DNA of 5,047 nt from an uncultured bacterium (GCA_903873095.1 CAIQMU010000022.1:1-5047); one strand, 5' to 3'; positions 1 through 4,705 are shown, counted from the first letter of the stretch. The notes: generated by a model from the sequence alone, not told the origin. Numbers and translations: made by a program.

Positions 1-27
1 GGGCACTCCCCCTAAAAGGGGGAGACA
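1..27 (-). repeat. Partial inverted copy of the palindromic repeat (copy B), cut by the window edge
   Basis: Read on the minus strand, this stretch gives TGTCTCCCCC, TTTTA, then GGGGGAGTG. That is nearly identical to the first hairpin of the copy beginning at 587. The 7-bp stem pairs 6-12 with 18-24 around a TAAAA loop. The rest of the element (second hairpin and tail) would lie left of base 1. Its orientation is opposite to the copies at 94-151 and 588-636, so 1-27 and 587-614 form an inverted pair around the first DUF559 gene. Confidence 0.75.
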
Positions 28-70
28 GGTTCCACAGATTTATGTCTAAAATCTAACCTTCAGCTAAATC

Positions 71-85
71 ATAACTGTCAGTTAT
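71..85. repeat. Perfect 15-base palindrome (7-bp arms)
   Basis: ATAACTG, a central T, then CAGTTAT form a perfect inverted repeat with a one-base centre. It lies between the inverted repeat copy at 1-27 and the full copy at 94-151, and is AT-rich unlike those GC-rich elements. A one-base centre suits a dimeric protein-binding site better than an RNA hairpin. No function is known; it could be an operator, a recombination site or chance. Confidence 0.45.
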
Positions 86-93
86 GCGAAGCC

Positions 94-151
94 GTCCCCT
101 CCTTTTAGGAGGGGTGGCGCGCTGCCCTGAGCGCGACGGGGTGGTACTGGC
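94..151 (+). repeat. Two-hairpin palindromic repeat, copy A, upstream of DUF559 gene
   Basis: Stem 1 pairs 96-103 (CCCCTCCT) with 107-114 (AGGAGGGG) around TTT. It is followed by TGGC at 115-118. Stem 2 pairs 118-123 (CGCGCT) with 130-135 (AGCGCG). The tail GGGGTGGTACTGGC occupies 138-151. The same order (stem 1, TGGC, stem 2, G-rich tail ending GGTACTGRC) recurs at 588-636 and, inverted, at 4787-4731, with different stem sequences but kept pairing. It is strongly GC-rich against an AT-rich background. No T-run follows either stem, so it is not a canonical terminator. Confidence 0.85.
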
Positions 152-160
152 GGAGGGGTA

Positions 161-190
161 TTGATAATCTCTTGAAAATTTCTTTATATT
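161..190 (+). promoter_or_regulatory. Candidate sigma70-type promoter for the DUF559 gene
   Basis: TTGATA (161-166) and TATATT (185-190), each one mismatch from consensus, are separated by 18 bases. Transcription would begin near 197 and give a leader of about 26 bases before the ATG at 223. The -35 box lies just outside the tail of repeat copy A. A second -10-like box, TAAAAT at 209-214, sits 8 bases before the same ATG and could give a leaderless message instead. The region is AT-rich, so chance matches are likely. Confidence 0.4.
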
Positions 191-222
191 TCCTTGAACC
201 AGTTTGTTTAAAATGTTTTTCT

Positions 223-579
223 ATGAAATTCATTCACAACGACCCGGCTCTCAAGGAGAGAAGAAAATTACTTCGAAATACAAGTACACCAGAGGAATCA
301 ATTCTTTGGAATCATCTTAGAAATCGAAAACTTGGTGTAAAATTTAGAAGACAATTTAGTATCGGTCCCTACATTGCAGATTTTTACTGCCACGAATTGA
401 AATTGGTTATTGAACTTGATGGCGTCCAACATCTTGTGCATCAAGTCTATGATAGAGAAAGAGATAAATTCCTAGAAGCAAGCGGATATGCTATCATTAG
501 GTTTTCAAATGCTGAAATTCATAATAATTTACAGAACGTAATTAATAAAATACAAGAAAAAATTAACAACCTTGGTTAG
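223..579 (+). CDS. DUF559 domain protein, Vsr-like PD-(D/E)XK endonuclease (118 aa)
   Basis: A compact single-domain protein of the DUF559 family, which belongs to the very-short-patch-repair (Vsr) endonuclease superfamily; the expected activity is DNA cleavage or nicking, but the substrate is unknown. Visible motifs in order: the helix TPEESILWNHLR (22-33) with family-typical Glu and Trp, RRQFSIGPYIADFYC (42-56) with candidate metal-binding Asp53, VIELDG (62-67) with Glu64 and Asp66, QH at 69-70, then the RDKFL helix and IIRFSNAEI near the C-terminus. The length is normal for the family. The open frame extends upstream to a TTG at 172, but the ATG at 223 gives the usual family N-terminus and lies downstream of the candidate promoter, so I prefer it. 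No Shine-Dalgarno precedes either start. Palindromic repeat copies flank the gene on both sides, suggesting a mobile unit inserted just upstream of dnaJ. Confidence 0.88.
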   Translation: MKFIHNDPALKERRKLLRNTSTPEESILWNHLRNRKLGVKFRRQFSIGPYIADFYCHELKLVIELDGVQHLVHQVYDRERDKFLEASGYAIIRFSNAEIHNNLQNVINKIQEKINNLG

Positions 580-587
580 ACGAAGAT

Positions 588-636
588 GTCTCCCCCCTTT
601 TTAGGGGGAGTGGCCGTAGGCCGAGGGGGTACTGAC
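588..636 (+). repeat. Two-hairpin palindromic repeat, copy C, between DUF559 gene and dnaJ
   Basis: Stem 1 pairs CTCCCCC (590-596) with GGGGGAG (604-610). TGGC follows at 611-614. Stem 2 pairs GGCC (612-615) with GGCC (619-622) around GTA. The tail GAGGGGGTACTGAC (623-636) ends one base before the dnaJ start codon. It begins 9 bases after the DUF559 stop codon and has the same orientation as copy A. Stem 1 could look like a terminator for the DUF559 gene, but no T-run follows it, so transcription could read into dnaJ. Confidence 0.85.
623..629 (+). promoter_or_regulatory. Shine-Dalgarno-like site of dnaJ, located inside the repeat tail
   Basis: GAGGGGG lies 8 bases upstream of the dnaJ ATG at 638. 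Its GAGG core can pair with the CCUC anti-Shine-Dalgarno core of 16S rRNA. The site belongs to the conserved tail of repeat copy C, so the repeat, not ancestral leader DNA, appears to provide the ribosome-binding sequence. I see no convincing dnaJ promoter between 580 and 637; dnaJ may be transcribed from the DUF559 side. Confidence 0.5.
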
Positions 637-637
637 T

Positions 638-1711
638 ATGAACAAAGACTTTTACAAAATCCTAGGAGTTCCTAAAACCGCAAGTGAAGCGGATGTTAAG
701 GCTGCGTTTCGAAAACTTGCCCATCAGCATCATCCGGATAAAAACGGAGGAGACGATAAAAAATTCAAGGAAGTAAACGAGGCATATCAAACGTTGTCTG
801 ATAAAAATAAACGCGCGCAGTACGATCAGTTCGGTAGTGACGGTCCACAATTTGGTGGTCAAGGTGGAGGAAACCCATTCGGTGGAGCTGGAGGTTTCGA
901 TTTCGGCGGTTTTGATTTCTCACAATTCCAAGGAGGAAACGGCGGATTTGAATTCGATCTAGGCGATTTATTCGGTGGTGGACGATCACGCGTAAAACGA
1001 GGAAATGATATCGAAACACAAATCAGAATCACATTCAAAGAATCAGTGTTTGGAGTAGAAAAAACAATTGCATTAAACAAAGTTTCAACATGTAAAACAT
1101 GTCATGGATCAGGTGGAAAACCGGGAACAAAAATGAATGAATGTAAAACATGTCATGGACAAGGTCGCATTGTAAAAATGCAGCGAACTATTTTAGGAAA
1201 CATGCAAACCGCAGTGGAATGTGATGTGTGTTTTGGATCAGGAAAAATTCCCGAGGAAAAATGTGCAACATGTCGCGGTGCAGGCGTTCTTCGTGATCGC
1301 GAAGAAATTTTAGTGAAAATTCCGGCGGGACTCAACAATGGTGATACACTTCGCATGGATGGAATGGGTGAGGCAACTGCGCATGGAAAATCAGGTGATT
1401 TGTTTATTCAAATTGCGATTGAGTCACACCCAGTATTTAAACGACTTGGAAATGATTTGGTTATGCCGCATGAAATAAATTTGGCGGATGCGTTACTTGG
1501 AAAAGATGTGGAAATTGAAACACTTGATGGAAAGGAAAAACTCGAAATTCCTGAAGGAACGAATAATGGTGATCAGTTGAAAATCAAAGGGAAGGGGGTT
1601 GTGCACGGCCGAAATCGAGGGGACATTATTGTGGGAATCAAAGTGAAAATGCCAAGGAAACTTTCCAAGAAAGCCAAGGAATTGATCGAAGATTTGCGAA
1701 AAGAATTGTAA
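638..1711 (+). CDS. dnaJ: Chaperone protein DnaJ (Hsp40), 357 aa
   Basis: Cytoplasmic co-chaperone that delivers unfolded proteins to DnaK and stimulates its ATPase. It is a complete type I DnaJ. The J domain spans residues 1-66 with the HPD motif at 32-34. A Gly/Phe-rich linker runs from about 67 to 116. Four CxxCxGxG zinc-binding repeats begin at Cys152, Cys169, Cys195 and Cys209 (CKTCHGSG, CKTCHGQG, CDVCFGSG, CATCRGAG). The C-terminal substrate-binding beta-sandwich domains follow from about 217. At 357 aa it is slightly shorter than the 376-aa E. coli protein, without loss of a domain. dnaK and grpE are not in the window, so it is outside the common chaperone operon. No CIRCE element precedes it. 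The start is fixed by the J domain (MNKDFYKILGV) and sits directly against repeat copy C. Confidence 0.98.
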   Translation: MNKDFYKILGVPKTASEADVKAAFRKLAHQHHPDKNGGDDKKFKEVNEAYQTLSDKNKRAQYDQFGSDGPQFGGQGGGNPFGGAGGFDFGGFDFSQFQGGNGGFEFDLGDLFGGGRSRVKRGNDIETQIRITFKESVFGVEKTIALNKVSTCKTCHGSGGKPGTKMNECKTCHGQGRIVKMQRTILGNMQTAVECDVCFGSGKIPEEKCATCRGAGVLRDREEILVKIPAGLNNGDTLRMDGMGEATAHGKSGDLFIQIAIESHPVFKRLGNDLVMPHEINLADALLGKDVEIETLDGKEKLEIPEGTNNGDQLKIKGKGVVHGRNRGDIIVGIKVKMPRKLSKKAKELIEDLRKEL

Positions 1712-1722
1712 AGGTTTATGAT
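1694..1722 (+). promoter_or_regulatory. Candidate promoter inside the end of dnaJ for the small membrane gene
   Basis: TTGCGA (1694-1699) and TATGAT (1717-1722) are 17 bases apart, matching four and five of six consensus positions. The -35 lies in dnaJ coding sequence and the -10 just after its stop. Initiation near 1729 would leave a leader of about 11 bases before the ATG at 1740. The -10 overlaps the left arm of the inverted repeat at 1715-1744. Prediction by eye only. Confidence 0.4.
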
Positions 1723-1744
1723 GTGGAAAACTGTACATCATGAA
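1715..1744 (+). promoter_or_regulatory. Inverted repeat covering the start codon of the small membrane gene
   Basis: ATGATGT (1718-1724) and ACATCAT (1735-1741) are perfect inverted repeats around a 10-base spacer. In RNA the stem extends to 10 pairs (1715-1724 with 1735-1744), including one U-G wobble, and buries the ATG at 1740-1742. No T-run follows, so it is not an intrinsic terminator. It could restrict translation of the small gene in transcripts coming from dnaJ, or be a protein-binding dyad. A transcript starting at the internal promoter (about 1729) would lack the left arm and escape the hairpin. Confidence 0.4.
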
Positions 1745-1925
1745 AATACTTATATTCATCCTCGCAATACCACTGATGGTATTTCTTGTCTCAGGAAATT
1801 TTGAGATTTTAGAAAAAATTTGGAAAATCATCAGAAACTTTTTCTTCATCATTTGGTTTATCGGCGCATGGGTTATCTACTGTACAAAACTTGATAAATT
1901 AATTGATTTTGAAAAACAAATGTAA
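1740..1925 (+). CDS. Putative small membrane protein, two transmembrane segments (61 aa)
   Basis: I do not recognise a family. The predicted protein is strongly hydrophobic: a first membrane segment covers about residues 2-19 (KILIFILAIPLMVFLVSG), a short basic amphipathic stretch (EILEKIWKIIRN) follows, a second segment covers about 34-49 (FFFIIWFIGAWVIYC), and the tail is charged. An in-frame TGA at 1719-1721 rules out a longer upstream extension. It begins 28 bases after the dnaJ stop on the same strand, has a possible promoter of its own, and ends just before a good terminator; these support a real gene. There is no clear Shine-Dalgarno, and the start codon lies in an inverted repeat. The antisense open frame at 1852-1493 lacks comparable context. 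Confidence 0.55.
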   Translation: MKILIFILAIPLMVFLVSGNFEILEKIWKIIRNFFFIIWFIGAWVIYCTKLDKLIDFEKQM

Positions 1926-1928
1926 AAC

Positions 1929-1958
1929 AAAAAGCAGACACTATGTGCCTGCTTTTTT
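1929..1958. terminator. Bidirectional intrinsic terminator between the small gene and cysS
   Basis: AGCAG (1933-1937) pairs with CTGCT (1949-1953) and CAC (1939-1941) with GTG (1945-1947) around TAT. A-tracts on the left and six T on the right serve both directions. The internal pair 1938/1948 is an A-C mismatch in plus-strand RNA but a G-U wobble in minus-strand RNA, so the hairpin should be more stable for cysS transcripts, whose stop codon is at 1966-1964. It also ends the convergent small membrane gene. Confidence 0.8.
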
Positions 1959-1963
1959 AATAT

Positions 1964-3346
1964 CTAAATTTTAGAAACTTTTTGACCTTCATCAGTATCT
2001 TTTACATCAAACCCAAATGATTTAATTTCATCTCGGATTTCATCAGATGATTTCCAGTCTTTTGAGTCACGTGCATCTTGTCGTTTTTTCAAAAGCTCTG
2101 AAATGTTTTCTGGGATTTCAATTTCAAGTTCACTTGGATTTTTATCAAGCTCAAGCCCAAGGACTTTATCAAAATCAAGGAGGGTGGCCTTTTTATCCGC
2201 ATCAGAAACATCAGAATTTTTCAAAAGTTCCCAAACAACACCAATCGCACCCGCTGTATTTAAATCATCATTGATGAATTCATGAAAGAGTGTTTGGTAT
2301 GAATCAGAAACAGTTCCGTCACCCGGAAATGCTGCAACTATTTTTTTCAAGCGATGAAGTGCTGTTTGAGAAGCTTCAAGCGCATCCCACGAAAACGACA
2401 CTTGTGATCGATAATGAGATTGCAAATACAAATAGCGAAGTGCGAGGGGATCGATTCCATGTTCGCGAACCGTTTCAAGTGTGATGAAATTATCACCCGA
2501 TTTTGCCATTTTTGTTTCGCCGATATTTACGAATTCATTATGGAGCCAATATTTCACAAACGGTGCATGTTCGGTTGAGCATTCAGATTGTGCAATTTCA
2601 TTGTTGTGATGAACAGATGCAAGATCGTGTCCGCCAGTGTGGATATCAAACTGATCACCTAAATATTTCATCGACATTCCGGAACATTCAATATGCCATC
2701 CAGGGAAGCCTTGCCCCCAAGGAGAGGGCCAACCTTTTGTTTCGTCAAATTTCCATAGTGCGAAATCGCGGGGATTTTTCTTTTCAGAATTTTCTGCAAG
2801 GCGTGAATGGTCTGCGGTTGTGTGCATTATTCCACCGAGTGCTCCATAGTTATGCATGTGTTCAGTTGCGAAATACAAACCGTCAGATGTTGTGTAGGTG
2901 TAACCACGTTCTGCAAGTTTTTTGATGATGTCGATATCCTCGTCGATATGCTCACTTGCACGAGCGACAATTTTTGGTTTCAAGATATTAATACTTGCGA
3001 TATCTGCCAAGAAAACATCCTCGTATTTTCGTGCGAGTTTGAGCATGTTTTCAAGTGTTACTGCGAGACCTTCACGCTTGAGACCTTTTGTCATCTTGTC
3101 ATCACCGTCGTCACCATCAGAAACAAGGTGACCAATATCGGTGATGTTCATGACTTGGGCTACGTCATAGTTGTTGTACTCGAAAACTCGGCGAGTGATG
3201 TCTGCCAAAATAAACGCTCGAAGGTTTCCGATGTGTACGAAGTGATATACAGTTGGTCCGCAGTGATACATACCAACCTTGCCGGCTGTGATGGGAACAA
3301 AGAGTTCTTTTTTCTTTGATAAGGTGTTTGTGAGATGAATGTCCAT
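1964..3346 (-). CDS. cysS: Cysteinyl-tRNA synthetase (460 aa)
   Basis: Class I aminoacyl-tRNA synthetase that activates cysteine with ATP and charges tRNA-Cys in the cytoplasm. Visible signatures: YHCGPTVY with zinc ligand Cys29, the HIGH-type motif HIGN at 38-41, WHIEC with zinc ligand Cys221, the HTGGHDLASVHHNNEIAQSE block with zinc ligands His246 and Glu250, and the KMSKS-type loop as KMAKS at 279-283. The ligand spacing (221, 246, 250) matches E. coli CysRS (209, 234, 238). An acidic stretch, DGDDGDDK (77-84), follows the conserved TDIGHL. The C-terminal helical region is present, and the length is typical. The ATG at 3346-3344 gives the expected N-terminus. No Shine-Dalgarno precedes it; a TACTAT box sits 7 bases upstream. 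It follows the corA-like gene by 27 bases on the same strand, with a terminator-like hairpin between them. Confidence 0.97.
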   Translation of the reverse strand: MDIHLTNTLSKKKELFVPITAGKVGMYHCGPTVYHFVHIGNLRAFILADITRRVFEYNNYDVAQVMNITDIGHLVSDGDDGDDKMTKGLKREGLAVTLENMLKLARKYEDVFLADIASINILKPKIVARASEHIDEDIDIIKKLAERGYTYTTSDGLYFATEHMHNYGALGGIMHTTADHSRLAENSEKKNPRDFALWKFDETKGWPSPWGQGFPGWHIECSGMSMKYLGDQFDIHTGGHDLASVHHNNEIAQSECSTEHAPFVKYWLHNEFVNIGETKMAKSGDNFITLETVREHGIDPLALRYLYLQSHYRSQVSFSWDALEASQTALHRLKKIVAAFPGDGTVSDSYQTLFHEFINDDLNTAGAIGVVWELLKNSDVSDADKKATLLDFDKVLGLELDKNPSELEIEIPENISELLKKRQDARDSKDWKSSDEIRDEIKSFGFDVKDTDEGQKVSKI

Positions 3347-3353
3347 GATTAAA

Positions 3354-3382
3354 ATAGTAGCAAAAAAGCGGACCTAAATCCA
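3354..3382 (-). promoter_or_regulatory. Candidate cysS promoter, leaderless geometry
   Basis: On the minus strand, TACTAT (3359-3354) lies exactly 7 bases before the cysS ATG. A weak -35 candidate, TGGATT (3382-3377), is 17 bases upstream and overlaps the corA terminator stem. Initiation 6-8 bases after the -10 would be at or next to the A of ATG, giving a leaderless mRNA. The -10 position repeats the corA arrangement; the -35 is poor. Confidence 0.4.
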
Positions 3383-3388
3383 CTTTTT
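3362..3388 (-). terminator. Intrinsic terminator or attenuator at the corA-cysS junction
   Basis: Minus-strand RNA reads AAAAAGUGGA, loop UUUAGG, UCCGCUUUUUU: a 10-bp stem with one G-U wobble followed by a U-run. The plus strand has a C-A mismatch at the same position, so the element is directed to minus-strand transcripts. The corA stop codon UAG (3376-3374) lies within the loop, so a terminating ribosome would cover the hairpin and could let RNA polymerase pass into cysS. Confidence 0.6.
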
Positions 3389-4279
3389 ATACACGAAATA
3401 AATCTGCATCAAGATAAACAATACAACAAGAATTCCAATAATGAGCCAGAAACCGTTGTGTCCTTGGAAAATGGCAGGAGAGTTATGTGCAGCCAAAACG
3501 GTCGCAACAAGTGTGAGAGGGAACGTAACGAACGCCATGAGGGTTAATTTTTTTGTCACCTCGTTATTTTTCGCAGTCAGAAGGGAATCATTTGTCTCAC
3601 GAAGTTCACGAATAAGTTCCCGGTTATTTTCAAGTGCATTTTCAACGCGGAAATATTCTCGATAAATTGCATCAGCATCAGGTTTATGTTTTCCAAATAA
3701 TTTATCAGCTTGGATTTCAAATGAATTTAAAATAACTTTATGGGAACGAAGAGATTGTTTAAAATCGAGAATTCTGCGATGCAGATGTGAAATCGCATGT
3801 ACCATTCCAAATTCATTTCCTTGAAAAATTTCAGCCTCTATTTTTTTGATTTCTTTACGCAAGAGTTCAAGTTCTTCGCGAAGTCCTTGGTACAAACGAT
3901 TGTTGATCGCAAGAAAAATATCGCTTCCTGTTTTAAAATCACCATGATCAAGTTTTTCAGCAACAGAAAATTGTTTTGAGAAATCTAAAATGGTGTCGAT
4001 AGGTTGAAATCGTGACGTGATAATAAAATCAGTTCCGACAATGAAATCAATTTCAATATCGCGTGATTCCTGCATTCGCGATGGGTGATCAGGGTAGTGC
4101 AATGCTGCATAAAATGCATGGTCATGGGTTTCAGTTCGTGCGCGTTCCGTGGGACGTGTTAGTTCCTGTGCCCAGGCTGGATGAATGGCGAATTTCTTGA
4201 CAAGTTCTGCAATATCGTCCCCTGTAGGGTTTTCAATATCGACCCAGGTCAGGTGTTTTGATGTATGGGTGGTAATCAT
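3374..4279 (-). CDS. CorA-family divalent cation transporter-like protein lacking the GMN motif (301 aa)
   Basis: The architecture is that of CorA/MIT proteins: a soluble N-terminal alpha/beta domain (about 1-125), a long charged helical stalk (about 130-240, including LREELELLRKEIKKIEAEIF), then two C-terminal membrane helices at about 245-263 (LTLMAFVTFPLTLVATVLA) and 278-296, and a short basic tail (KKWI). The stretch TKKLTLMAFVTFPLTLVAT matches the family's first pore helix. CorA proteins form pentamers and usually import magnesium. The Gly-Met-Asn signature expected right after the first helix is absent; the sequence there is LAAHNSPAIFQGHNGFW, with Ala-His-Asn at 264-266. Function as a magnesium channel is therefore uncertain, and I leave the symbol empty. 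The ATG at 4279-4277 is preceded by a TATACT box only 7 bases away. It is divergent from rplU and precedes cysS. Confidence 0.88.
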   Translation of the reverse strand: MITTHTSKHLTWVDIENPTGDDIAELVKKFAIHPAWAQELTRPTERARTETHDHAFYAALHYPDHPSRMQESRDIEIDFIVGTDFIITSRFQPIDTILDFSKQFSVAEKLDHGDFKTGSDIFLAINNRLYQGLREELELLRKEIKKIEAEIFQGNEFGMVHAISHLHRRILDFKQSLRSHKVILNSFEIQADKLFGKHKPDADAIYREYFRVENALENNRELIRELRETNDSLLTAKNNEVTKKLTLMAFVTFPLTLVATVLAAHNSPAIFQGHNGFWLIIGILVVLFILMQIYFVYKKWI

Positions 4280-4286
4280 GGATTCT

Positions 4287-4316
4287 AGTATAAAACACTT
4301 GTCTTTTTTTTACCAA
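4287..4316 (-). promoter_or_regulatory. Candidate corA promoter, leaderless geometry
   Basis: On the minus strand, TTGGTA (4316-4311) and TATACT (4292-4287) are 18 bases apart. The -10 ends 7 bases before the corA ATG, so transcription would start at or within a base or two of the start codon. There is no Shine-Dalgarno. Its -35 lies between the two boxes of the divergent rplU promoter, so the two promoters overlap. Confidence 0.5.
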
Positions 4317-4327
4317 TATGCTATTGT
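4299..4327 (+). promoter_or_regulatory. Candidate rplU promoter, near-leaderless geometry
   Basis: TTGTCT (4299-4304) and TATTGT (4322-4327) are 17 bases apart, with a T-tract in the spacer. The ATG at 4337 is 9 bases after the -10, which would leave a leader of about 0-3 bases. No Shine-Dalgarno-like purine run precedes the gene (ATTCCCACT). There is no room for the structured L21-type autoregulatory leader known from some bacteria. Confidence 0.45.
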
Positions 4328-4336
4328 ATTCCCACT

Positions 4337-4699
4337 ATGGCAACAGCTAAAAAGACAGTTAAAAAGGCCGCTCCAAAATCAGATGCATTTGCAGTGATTG
4401 CGACAGGTGGTAAACAATACCTCGTTCGTCCAGGTGATGTGATCACGGTTGAAATTCTCGATGGAGAATTTACAGCAGGGGATTCAATCTCATTTGATAA
4501 GGTTCTCCTTATGGATAATGGATCATCAACAACAATTGGGGTTCCTTATATCTCAGGTGCTAAAATTGATGCAACATTTGTCGAGGAAGGACGCGCGGCA
4601 AAGATTGATGTAATCAAGTATCAGCCAAAATCTCGCTACTACAAGAAGCGTGGTCACCGACAACCTTTCATGAAGTTCAAGATTTCTGCTTTTAAATAA
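4337..4699 (+). CDS. rplU: 50S ribosomal protein L21 (120 aa)
   Basis: Large-subunit ribosomal protein that binds 23S rRNA. The core is clear: FAVIATGGKQY (18-28) at the start of the conserved domain, VRPGDVITVE, and the C-terminal signature KYQPKSRYYKKRGHRQPF ending at residue 111. It carries a Lys/Ala-rich extension of about 16 residues (MATAKKTVKKAAPKSD) ahead of the usual family start. No other in-frame ATG lies before the core, so the extension is forced unless a rare start is used. Family members are usually near 103 aa. rpmA (L27), the common downstream partner, is absent; a terminator follows 6 bases after the stop. The gene diverges from the corA-like gene. Confidence 0.97.
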   Translation: MATAKKTVKKAAPKSDAFAVIATGGKQYLVRPGDVITVEILDGEFTAGDSISFDKVLLMDNGSSTTIGVPYISGAKIDATFVEEGRAAKIDVIKYQPKSRYYKKRGHRQPFMKFKISAFK

Positions 4700-4705
4700 C
4701 AAGAT

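Noticed and set aside
172..222. TTG start at 172, giving a 135-aa DUF559 protein
   Set aside because: The extra 17 residues do not look like the family N-terminus, the candidate promoter lies downstream of this TTG, and the ATG at 223 gives the expected start.
590..610. Stem 1 of copy C as an intrinsic terminator of the DUF559 gene
   Set aside because: No T-run follows the stem, and the same hairpin appears at copies A and B away from gene ends.
94..636. CRISPR-like array from the repeated GC-rich blocks
   Set aside because: Copies are far apart, differ in sequence and orientation, contain internal hairpins, and have no regular spacers.
580..637. CIRCE or another heat-shock operator upstream of dnaJ
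   Set aside because: No TTAGCACTC/GAGTGCTAA dyad is present; the interval is filled by the repeat.
1493..1852. Antisense open frame of 119 codons under the dnaJ end
   Set aside because: It lies opposite clear dnaJ coding sequence, has no recognisable domain, and its phase is explained as a shadow frame.
1740..1925. Type I toxin or toxin-antitoxin pair for the small hydrophobic protein
   Set aside because: The protein has two helices and a charged tail, and I see no antisense RNA promoter or partner gene; nothing supports it beyond size.
2503..3319. Long plus-strand open frames antisense to cysS
   Set aside because: They overlap complete cysS coding sequence with all catalytic motifs and have no start signals or domains.
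638..4699. Recoded TGA (as in Gracilibacteria or Absconditabacteria)
   Set aside because: All genes are full length with the standard code, and no in-frame TGA is required.
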